From Eubacterium sp. (GTDB taxonomy: Bacteria; Bacillota; Clostridia; Lachnospirales; CAG-274), in contig JAJBVU010000042.1 in assembly GCA_020859645.1 (NCBI GenBank), forward strand, positions 1 through 10,926: DNA of 10,926 nucleotides, written 5' to 3'. Shown here in pieces: positions 1 through 7,200 of this stretch (its first letter is position 1; every line of letters starts with the position of its first letter). The position numbers and the translations under genes were made by a program. Under the pieces are notes generated by a model. The model had not been told where the DNA came from. It searched no databases and was given only the letters and a program-made list of their open reading frames with translations.

Positions 1-269
1 ATTTTATCCAAAATATCAATATAAACTCTGTTGATTTCTATTGAGGGAAATTCCCCTTCCGCAACGTATATATTAATTGCCATTTCAGATGTGCAGCTGT
101 CAAAATCAATTTCCTTATGATAATTTAAAACACCGAGCAATTCCTCAACAATAATGGAAGCATCATCTTCATCGGAAACCTCGGTTTTAATGTCAATAAC
201 CTTTTCGTTTATTTTATTTTTGACAGTCAGTGTTCCCCAAATTGTATTATAAGGCTTTTTTATAAACAT
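1..269 (-). CDS. Hypothetical protein, 3' part cut by window edge
   Basis: This reading frame starts with ATG at 269 and stays open for 89 codons to the left edge, so its C-terminus is missing. The protein starts MFIKKPYNTIWGTLTV and has an acidic stretch (EVSDEDDASIIVEE) near residues 32-45. I see no signal peptide, membrane segment or catalytic motif, and I do not recognise the family. The start is well supported: a purine-rich AGGGGAGGGG lies 7-8 bases upstream. The gene follows its upstream neighbour after about 20 bases in the same direction, so the two are probably co-transcribed. The WGTLTV opening followed by alternating strands is loosely like small cytosolic DUF2262-type proteins, but this is only a guess. 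Confidence 0.72.
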   Translation of the reverse strand, partial: MFIKKPYNTIWGTLTVKNKINEKVIDIKTEVSDEDDASIIVEELLGVLNYHKEIDFDSCTSEMAINIYVAEGEFPSIEINRVYIDILDK

Positions 270-289
270 AGCTTTATCCCCTCCCCTGC

Positions 290-709
290 TTAAAACTCAA
301 GTGAAAGCTTGCAATTGACTTTCGATAATTTTCTTATGGTGTCAGCCGAAAAATTAACTGAATAAAGCTCATTTACCGCCGGTTCTGTAATTACATACAA
401 TACAACACCGGGAAAATCACAGGTTCTTAAATAAGTGTTAAGCTCATCTGCACTCTCTACAAATTTCTCTAAAAATTCACCCAGAGGGATATTAATATCA
501 TCTGTTTGTGTATAACGTGTGGAATAAGAACAATAGGACATTCTTTCGGAAGGCTCTTTCATTCGGTCTAACACACTCAGGTGATAATTATATCTGACAT
601 CTGTTGAATGATTGGGAATTAAACCCGTAATGTCAACAATTTTCTTAACGTCAAAGAATTTTGCCGCAATCTGTAAATCAAAACACACATTTATAACTTT
701 TTTCTCCAT
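290..709 (-). CDS. Small cytosolic protein, DUF4279-like
   Basis: A 139-residue protein with no signal peptide or membrane segment. An N-terminal strand (KVINVCFDLQI) is followed by an FDVKKIVDITGLIPN segment. A central WSYST-like stretch (here MSYCSYSTRYTQ) comes next, then a helix with LGEFLEKFVE, and a C-terminal strand/helix/strand ending in KLSLEF. That order and the ITGLIPN and YSTR stretches resemble the DUF4279 family, which has no settled biochemical function. I assign it from memory of the family pattern, not from a search. I chose ATG 709 over the upstream ATG at 724 because GGGAGG sits 5 bases before 709. The upstream ATG would overlap the previous stop codon as ATGA. It lies in a row of three small co-directional genes. 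Confidence 0.75.
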   Translation of the reverse strand: MEKKVINVCFDLQIAAKFFDVKKIVDITGLIPNHSTDVRYNYHLSVLDRMKEPSERMSYCSYSTRYTQTDDINIPLGEFLEKFVESADELNTYLRTCDFPGVVLYVITEPAVNELYSVNFSADTIRKLSKVNCKLSLEF

Positions 710-713
710 ATAG

Positions 714-719
714 CCTCCC
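714..719 (-). promoter_or_regulatory. Ribosome binding site deciding the start at 709
   Basis: GGGAGG on the minus strand lies 5 bases upstream of ATG 709 and inside the five codons that a start at 724 would add. This favours the shorter 139-residue product for the DUF4279-like gene. Confidence 0.7.
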
Positions 720-723
720 AACA

Positions 724-1281
724 TCAGCCCTGTTCGTTAAGCCTTTTCCATTCATTGAAATCGGCTTCATAATAATACCAGTTTTCTTCTGACAAGGGCT
801 CTGAGTTTGTGAGAAAATCGATTTCAAGGTCACTGCCATCTGCCGAATAGGCTATACCCTTGCCTATATCACGTGTTGACCACAACTGAAAATAAACTGT
901 ATTATTGCTTTTTACTATAATTTTATATTTGCGGTGCTTAAAAACATTATTAAGCTTTTTGACAAACTCATCGTCATTAATTTCAACAGTTCCCGTTTCC
1001 AAATCTTCACTTTGACCGTCGCTTACGTACCAGCAGCCGTAATCCTCGCTGCTGAATACGTAGTCACCGGAATCAATATTTACAGTATCATAAGGCTGAT
1101 TTTCCAGATAATCCTTTATTTCGGAGATTGTTTCGTAATTTTTGTTATACTCTTTTGCAATAAGATCTTCGTTTCGGTAGTAAAAGCCGAACGCAGACAG
1201 TAAAAGTGAAATAAAAGAATACCAAAAGAATATTGCAGCAATACTTACCCCTATAAGAGCAATTTTTACCTTTTTATTCAT
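724..1281 (-). CDS. Membrane-anchored hypothetical protein
   Basis: A 185-residue protein that starts MNKKVKIALIG. A hydrophobic segment spans about residues 7-33, preceded by three lysines and without a lipobox or clear signal-peptidase site. It is therefore probably an N-terminal membrane anchor with the rest outside the cell. The remaining 150 residues are polar and acidic, rich in Tyr, Asp and Asn (for example YYRNEDLIAKEYNKNYE and ENWYYYEADFNEW), with alternating beta-like segments. I recognise no family. GGAGG lies 11 bases before the ATG. The gene begins 36 bases after dgt ends and its stop overlaps an alternative ATG of the next gene. It could share the dgt transcript or have its own promoter within dgt; I see no clear terminator in between. 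Confidence 0.8.
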   Translation of the reverse strand: MNKKVKIALIGVSIAAIFFWYSFISLLLSAFGFYYRNEDLIAKEYNKNYETISEIKDYLENQPYDTVNIDSGDYVFSSEDYGCWYVSDGQSEDLETGTVEINDDEFVKKLNNVFKHRKYKIIVKSNNTVYFQLWSTRDIGKGIAYSADGSDLEIDFLTNSEPLSEENWYYYEADFNEWKRLNEQG

Positions 1282-1307
1282 AATAGTTTTATCCTCCGTA
1301 AGCTTTA

Positions 1308-1319
1308 AGCTTTAAAGCT
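1308..1319. repeat. 12-base palindrome at the dgt stop codon
   Basis: AGCTTTAAAGCT is a perfect palindrome that includes part of the dgt stop codon, and an extra AAGCTTT copy lies just beside it. It has no loop and no U-run, so it is a poor terminator. It may be chance in AT-rich DNA. Confidence 0.3.
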
Positions 1320-2643
1320 AAACGCCTTTAATTTCTCTGTAAAGACCCCTTGCAAAGCTGTCGGTCATACCGCTTATATAGTCGCAGGCAAGCATAAGGC
1401 GAAGGTAAATTTTTTCGTCCTCCGGCTTATCCTTGCTGTAAGCCTCACAGGCTTTTCTGTAATTTTCGGAAATAAGGGAGAAAACTCTCATATTTATGCC
1501 GTCGGGGTCGTCCGGCTCTAAAACAGCAGGCACAAATGTATTCAAAAGAGTGCTTATAATATTATCTGCGCCAAGCTCCAAAAGGTAAATTTGGCGGTTT
1601 GAAAAGGCGTATTTATAGGCAATGTCTCCTAGACGGCTGAGAAGCTCCCCTTCATCTGTGCCGCTCAGAAGCTCTGTTTTAAATTCACCGTTCATCAATG
1701 CGGAGTAGTTTCTGCCGAAGCTTTCGGCGGCGGCGTTTAAAGCCTTTCTCTGAACATCCACAATAAAATTTTGAACGGCTTTATATTCTCCGGAAGTGTT
1801 TACAAGCAGCTTTCCGTATTCGCCAAGCTCCGCTTTAAGTTCGCCGAAGGAAATTAGCCCTTTCTTGAATGCGTCCTCAATATCAGCAGTTTTATAGGCA
1901 ATATCGTCAGCCGCTTCCAAAAGAAAAACAAGGGGATTTCTTTTGCCCTCTGTTCCGCAGGAGCTGTCAATATCTTCAAAAATTTCCTTTTCCGAGTAGA
2001 ATATTCCCATCTTGCTGCGTGTTTTATCTTTTTTCGTCGGGTCTGTTTCCGTTGAAAAACAGGGATATTTTATACAGGCGGAAAGCAAGCCCTTCGTCAG
2101 GTTCATACCGTGAAAATCCACTACATAGTGAAGCTTTGTCACAAGACGAAGAGCCTGTGCGTTGCCCTCATAGTTATAAAAATCCCCCTTCATTTGGGGT
2201 GAAAGTATGTCCCTTAAAAGCCTTCCCCTATATGTAAGAAGGGGCAGATTTTTCTTAAACCACTTTCTTATAACTGTTTCACCGAAATGACCGAAGGGCG
2301 GATTTCCTATATCATGAATAAGCCCGGCGCATGAAAGAATGTCGCAAATATCGTTTGAATATCGGGGCAGAAAGTCCCCGTCAAGCCCGTCTCTCATTAT
2401 AACCGTAGCGGCGCACTTGCCTAAGGATCTGCCGAAGGATGAAACCTCTAAGGAATGGGTCAGACGTGTTCTTACAAAGTCGCTTTTATCAAGGGGAAAG
2501 ACCTGTGTTTTGTCCTGAAGGCGTCTGAAAGAAGCGCTTGAAATAATTCTGTGATAGTCCTTTTCAAATTCCGAACGCAGATCGGCTCCCCTGCCGCTGC
2601 TTTTTCTTATTCTTTCACTGCATAAAAGCTTTTTCCATTCCAT
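1318..2643 (-). CDS. dgt: Deoxyguanosinetriphosphate triphosphohydrolase (HD domain)
   Basis: This cytosolic enzyme splits dGTP (in some family members other dNTPs too) into the deoxynucleoside and triphosphate, which helps set dNTP pools. The 441-residue protein has the family's N-terminal signature: FRRLQDKTQVFPL (residues 39-51), then VRTRLTHSLEV (57-67). The HD-superfamily metal ligands are visible: His63, the His110-Asp111 pair in LIHDIGNPPFGHFGE, and an Asp at 246/247 in LEAADDIAY. The GNPPFGHFGE stretch is typical of true dGTPases. Length is usual for Firmicutes members and shorter than the E. coli enzyme. AGG lies about 5 bases before the ATG. It follows the glucokinase gene by 22 bases and is probably the fourth gene of the operon that starts with the large activase-like gene. 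Substrate preference among dNTPs cannot be read from the sequence. Confidence 0.95.
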   Translation of the reverse strand: MEWKKLLCSERIRKSSGRGADLRSEFEKDYHRIISSASFRRLQDKTQVFPLDKSDFVRTRLTHSLEVSSFGRSLGKCAATVIMRDGLDGDFLPRYSNDICDILSCAGLIHDIGNPPFGHFGETVIRKWFKKNLPLLTYRGRLLRDILSPQMKGDFYNYEGNAQALRLVTKLHYVVDFHGMNLTKGLLSACIKYPCFSTETDPTKKDKTRSKMGIFYSEKEIFEDIDSSCGTEGKRNPLVFLLEAADDIAYKTADIEDAFKKGLISFGELKAELGEYGKLLVNTSGEYKAVQNFIVDVQRKALNAAAESFGRNYSALMNGEFKTELLSGTDEGELLSRLGDIAYKYAFSNRQIYLLELGADNIISTLLNTFVPAVLEPDDPDGINMRVFSLISENYRKACEAYSKDKPEDEKIYLRLMLACDYISGMTDSFARGLYREIKGV

Positions 2644-2665
2644 AGCAACCTATCCCTCGGTTCAA

Positions 2666-3610
2666 TTATTTATTAAGTATCAGTCTTGCACCGCCGTAAA
2701 TTCCTGCGTCATTGCCAAGCTTTGCAAGCTTAAATTCCGCATTTTTACAGGCATGAAAGGCAAACTGCTTATAATAGTCTCTGATAGTGTCTATAATTAT
2801 GTCTCCGGCTTTGCTGACACCGCCGCCCACAACGAAAATCTGAGGGTCGATTATTGCCGCCACGTCAGCCAAAAAGCGGCCCATTCTTGCCCCGAAGAAG
2901 TGAAGCACTTCAAGCCCTACTTCGTCTCCGTCTCTTGCTGCGTCCAAAACGGATTTTGCATTTACCTCAACGTTTCTCAAAACAGAGTCCTTGTCGGATT
3001 CGCTGAGTATTCTCTGGGCACGTCTTACAAGACCTCCGGCTGAGCAGTACTGCTCCAAACAGCCGTAATTTCCGCATGAACAGGGTTCCTTTTCATTAAT
3101 ATTGATTACGGCATGACCTATCTCGCCTCCGGCTCCGTGGGATCCGTAAATAATTTTGCGGTTTAAAATAATTCCGCCGCCGATGCCTGTTCCAAGCGTA
3201 ATCATAACCATATTTTTATAGCCTATGCCGCTGCCGTGGAAAAGCTCGCCCAAAGCCGCCACATTGGCGTCGTTTCCGGCTTTAACCTTAAAGCCTGAAA
3301 TTTCGCTGAGCTCCTTTTCAATGTTTTTAACGCCCCAGCCCAAATTTACACAGCTGTCTACTGTTCCGTTGTCCAAAACAGGTCCCGGAACGCCTATGCC
3401 TATGCCCAAAATCATTTCCTTGTCAATACCCTTGCTGCGCATAACATTTTTAAGACTTTTTGAAATGTCCGTCAAAATGTGTTCGCCCTTGTCTCTTTTG
3501 TCCGTAGGTATAGACCACTTTTCAACAAGCTCGCCGTCTCTTGAGAAAAGTCCCATTTTTACGGCTGTTCCCCCTAAGTCAACGCCGAAAACAAATTTTT
3601 CGTTATTCAT
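2666..3610 (-). CDS. glk: ROK-family glucokinase
   Basis: A cytosolic sugar kinase, most likely ATP-dependent glucose phosphorylation to glucose-6-phosphate at the head of glycolysis. The 314-residue protein shows the ROK layout. The phosphate-binding loop DLGGT is at 11-15, the sugar-binding and catalytic Asn113-Asp114 lie in KAGNDANVAALGE, and the second phosphate loop GTGIGGG is at 140-146. The sugar-contacting Glu163 precedes the zinc site, formed by His166 and the cysteines in CSCGNYGC (177, 179, 184). There is no N-terminal helix-turn-helix, so it is a kinase and not a ROK repressor. The frame is open further up to a GTG at 3643, but ATG 3610 with AAAGGAGGG just upstream is clearly the better start. 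Other hexoses or N-acetylmannosamine are possible substrates; glucose is the commonest for this zinc-containing type. Confidence 0.92.
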   Translation of the reverse strand: MNNEKFVFGVDLGGTAVKMGLFSRDGELVEKWSIPTDKRDKGEHILTDISKSLKNVMRSKGIDKEMILGIGIGVPGPVLDNGTVDSCVNLGWGVKNIEKELSEISGFKVKAGNDANVAALGELFHGSGIGYKNMVMITLGTGIGGGIILNRKIIYGSHGAGGEIGHAVININEKEPCSCGNYGCLEQYCSAGGLVRRAQRILSESDKDSVLRNVEVNAKSVLDAARDGDEVGLEVLHFFGARMGRFLADVAAIIDPQIFVVGGGVSKAGDIIIDTIRDYYKQFAFHACKNAEFKLAKLGNDAGIYGGARLILNK

Positions 3611-3616
3611 TAAAAT

Positions 3617-3625
3617 CCCTCCTTT
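3617..3625 (-). promoter_or_regulatory. Ribosome binding site of glk
   Basis: AAAGGAGGG on the minus strand ends 6 bases before ATG 3610. It is a near-perfect anti-Shine-Dalgarno match and fixes the glucokinase start, excluding the 11-codon extension from GTG 3643. Confidence 0.85.
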
Positions 3626-3646
3626 GAAAAGCTCTCCCTTCACAGG

Positions 3647-4273
3647 TTATTCCTCAATGTCCTTAATTTTGTCAATCATAGCGGCGCTGACAGCTTCTTT
3701 CATCATTTCGATTTCCGCATCGTCTGCATCCTGACGAATTATTCCGTCAACAACAACTGCGTCATGCTCACTCAGCACTCTTGTGGAGGTAGTAAGGGTC
3801 ACAGTGTCCTCTCCGCTTTTATATTTAACGGTATAGCTTAAAAGTGAGGTTCCGTCCTCATTGCTTTCAAGGCTGTAATCCAAAACATCGGCAGGGGCGT
3901 CTGTAGAGGAAAAGCGTTCAGCCGCTTCCTCTGCGCTTTGGGGAATAGTTGAAGCGTCAAACACATCTTCGCCCAAAATCGAAGCGGTTATAATTTTGTC
4001 GCCCTGTTGGAGACGGGTGCAGTTTTTATTGTCTAAGGTTATGTCCCATTCTCCTCCGGGAAGGCTTAAGTCTATCCCCGATTCTCCTGTATATTCGTCC
4101 TCGGCTTTTGAATATTCCTCTGTGGTTGTCTCAACGGCTGCAGCAGTGTTTTCTTCACTTTCAGACCCTGTGTTTGTGGTTACGCCCTTCGCCCCTCCGC
4201 AGGCAGTAAGAAAAGCAAGACACAAAACAGCGGAAGCCGCTGAAATTCTTTTATAATATTTAAATGCTTTCAT
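3647..4273 (-). CDS. Putative lipoprotein, family not recognised
   Basis: A 208-residue secreted protein that is probably lipid-anchored. The N-terminus MKAFKYYKRI is basic, followed by a hydrophobic stretch and a clear lipobox LTAC with Cys25, then GG, as in Gram-positive lipoproteins. Next is a Thr/Glu/Ala-rich linker (about residues 30-62), presumably a flexible spacer at the cell surface. The domain of about 145 residues after it has repeated beta-like segments (for example SLLSYTVKYKSGEDTVTLTT) and no cysteine cluster or catalytic motif I can name. AAAGGAAG lies upstream of the ATG. The first 14 bases overlap the end of the large activase-like gene, so translation may be coupled. The glucokinase follows after 36 bases. 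A solute-binding role is not supported: it is too small and has no matching transporter nearby. Confidence 0.87.
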   Translation of the reverse strand: MKAFKYYKRISAASAVLCLAFLTACGGAKGVTTNTGSESEENTAAAVETTTEEYSKAEDEYTGESGIDLSLPGGEWDITLDNKNCTRLQQGDKIITASILGEDVFDASTIPQSAEEAAERFSSTDAPADVLDYSLESNEDGTSLLSYTVKYKSGEDTVTLTTSTRVLSEHDAVVVDGIIRQDADDAEIEMMKEAVSAAMIDKIKDIEE

Positions 4274-7200
4274 TCAAAACACTTCCTTTCGAAACCGAAA
4301 TATTTTTGCCCTCAGATGTTTTTTCAAGATTTCTCTCCGCAACCGAAAGCATAAGTTTAATTCTGTTAAGCTGGTTTACCTCGCTTGCACCGGGGTCATA
4401 GTCTACCGCAACTATATTTGAAAGAGGATAGCGTCTCTTAAGCTCCTTTATAATGCCCTTTCCCGTAACGTGATTGGGAAGGCACGCAAAGGGCTGAGTG
4501 CAGACGTTGTTAAGAACGCCGGTTTGAATAAGCTCTACAAGCTCAGCTGTTAAAAACCAGCCCTCGCCTGTTTGGTTGCCAAGAGAAACTATAGGCGCTG
4601 CAAGCTCCCCAAGCTTTGCAATATCCGCAGTAGGCTCAAAGTGAACGCTCTTTTTAAGTGCGTCCTGCATGGGCTTTCTCACTCTTTCGATGTATTTTAT
4701 GCCTATTGATGTAAGAACCGTTGTGGAGTGCTTAAAGCCCAGATATTTCTCTTTAAATGTACAGTTGTAAAAGCTGTAAAGGAAGAAGTTTAAAAGGTCG
4801 GGAACAACCGCCTCAGCCCCTTCTTTTTCAAGCAAGCCCACAATATCGTTGTTGGCTGTGGGGTGGAACTTAACCAAAATTTCACCTACAACCCCAACCT
4901 TCGGCTTAACAATGTCCCTTCTGGGCAGATTGTCAAATTCCTCAACAATCTTCTTTATGTTTTTCTTAAACTCCCCTGATTTAGGCTTAACAACAGCCTT
5001 TTCGCAGATCTGCATCCACTTTTCGCAAAGTCTGTCTGCCGCACCCTCTTCCGCTTCATAGGGACGTGTAGCGTAGAGAACCTTGCACAAAAGGTCGCCG
5101 TAAATACAGCCCTGCAAAGCCCCTATAATCATTTTATAGCTGTAGGTAAAGCCGGGGTTTTTCTCAAGACCCTGAGCCGATACGCTGACAACGGGAATTT
5201 GAGGATAGCCTGCCTTCTTTAAGGCTCTTCTTATAAAGCCCACATAGTTTGAAGCACGGCAGCCGCCGCCTGTCTGGCTCATTAAAAGAGTAGTGTTGTC
5301 AGGGTCATATTTGCCGGAGTTTAAGGCTTCAAGAAGCTGACCGACTACTATTAACGCCGGATAGCAGGCGTCATTGTTTACATATTTTAAGCCTATGTCA
5401 ATTGCCTTTTTGTCTATAGCCGGCATAACCTCCAAATTATAGCCTACCGCTCTCAAAGCCGGCTTAATTATTCTGAAGTGATAAGGCGCCATCTGAGGCA
5501 TAAGCAGTGTATGAGTTTTTTTCATTTCCTTGGTGAAAATAACTCTGCCTACGGGCTTTGCCGCCTTAACGGGCTTTATGTTTTTAATTCGTCTGTCCTC
5601 AACTGCCGCAAGAAGGGAACGTATTCTTATTCTTGCGGAGCCTAAGTTGTTTACCTCGTCGATTTTAAGCACAGTATATATTTTCTTGCTTGCTCTTAAT
5701 ATATCCGCAACCTCGTCTGTGGTAATTGCGTCAAGACCGCAGCCGAAGGAGTTAAGCTGAACAAGCTCCAAATTTTCCTTTTCTCTTACAAGTGAAGCCG
5801 CTCCGTAAAGACGTGAATGATATGCCCACTGGTCTCTTACGTTTAAGGGACGGGGGATTTTGCCTAAATGTGCAATAGAATCCTCTGTGAGAACCGCCAC
5901 ATTGTAGGAGGTTATCATTTCGGGAATACCGTGGTTGATTTCAGGGTCGGTGTGATAGGGTCTGCCTGCAAGGACAATTCCCAACATTCCCGTTTCTTCC
6001 AAAATCTCTAATGTTTCCTCGCCCTTTTTACGCATATCCGCACGGTACGCCTGCTGTTCGTCCCATGCCCTGTCGGCGGCTTTCTTAATTTCGTCTTTGG
6101 GAATATCCGAAAATTCCTGCTGAAGTCTCTTTATTAAGAAGAATTTGTCATTAAGGCTGAAAAAAGGATTTTTAAAAATAATATCGGGGTTATGTATTTC
6201 TTCCATATTATTTTTAATGTTTTCCGGGTAACTTGTAACAATGGGGCAGTTATAGCAGTTATCCGCCGACATAATTTCCTGATGCTCATATGAAACACAG
6301 GGGTAGAAAATAAACTTGCAGCCGTTGTCTATAAGCCATTTTACATGACCGTGAACAAGCTTCGCCGGGTAGCAGACGGATTCTGAGGGTATGGACTCTA
6401 TGCCTAACTGATATAAGTCTCTGCTTGACTTGGGAGACAGCTTTACACTGTAGCCCAGTTCCGTAAAGAACGTAAACCAGAATGGATAGTCCTCATACAT
6501 ATTCAGAACTCTGGGAATGCCCACAACTCCCCTTTCGGCGTGAGCTTCGGGAGTGGGAATATAGCCGAAAAGCCTGTTATATTTATATTCAAAAAGATTG
6601 GGAACGCAGCTTGAACTGGGATCTTTCCCCAAACCTCTTTCACAGCGGTTTCCCGAAATAAAACGGCGGTTTCCGCTGAATTTGTTTATAGTAAGTAAGC
6701 AGTGGTTGGCGCAGCCCTTACATCTTGTAAACGATGACGTAACGGTTAAGCTTTCAAGCCCTTCCTTTGTAATAGTTGTGCTTTCAACGCCCTCTTCATA
6801 TTTCGCTTTCGCTATAAGAGCCGCTCCGAAAGCACCCATAATTCCTGCAATGTCGGGACGGATTGCTTCTCTTTCCGAAATAAGCTCAAAGGCACGCAGA
6901 ACGGCGTCATTATAAAATGTTCCGCCCTGAACAACTATCTGTTCGCCCAGCTCCTTGGGGTCTGTTACCTTAATAACCTTCTGAAGTGCATTTTTAATTA
7001 CGGAATAAGCAAGACCGGAGGAAATATCCGAAACCTCAGCCCCTTCCTTCTGAGCCTGCTTTACTCTTGAATTCATAAAGACAGTACAGCGTGAGCCTAA
7101 GTCAATGGGGCTTTTTGCAAAAAGAGCCACCTTGGCAAAATCCTGAACCTTAAGTGAAAGGCTTTTTGCGAATGTCTCTATAAAAGATCCGCAGCCTGCG

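Noticed and set aside
934..1203. 89-codon hydrophobic plus-strand frame that looks like a membrane protein
   Set aside because: It is complementary to the membrane-anchored protein gene, which has a good ribosome binding site and operon context. The hydrophobicity arises from reading acidic/Asn-rich codons backwards.
1869..2237. 122-codon open frame on the plus strand
   Set aside because: It is antisense to the dGTPase, with no ribosome binding site and no recognisable domain.
2666..3610. ROK-family transcriptional repressor (NagC/XylR type)
   Set aside because: There is no N-terminal helix-turn-helix domain; the protein begins directly with the ATP-binding loop.
3611..3643. N-terminal extension of the glucokinase from GTG 3643
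   Set aside because: The real ribosome binding site AAAGGAGGG lies inside this extension, and the conserved protein begins just after ATG 3610.
3225..3734. 169-codon open frame on the plus strand
   Set aside because: It lies opposite the glucokinase and lipoprotein genes, which have clear motifs. The product is a low-complexity Ser/Pro/Leu-rich antisense translation without a family likeness.
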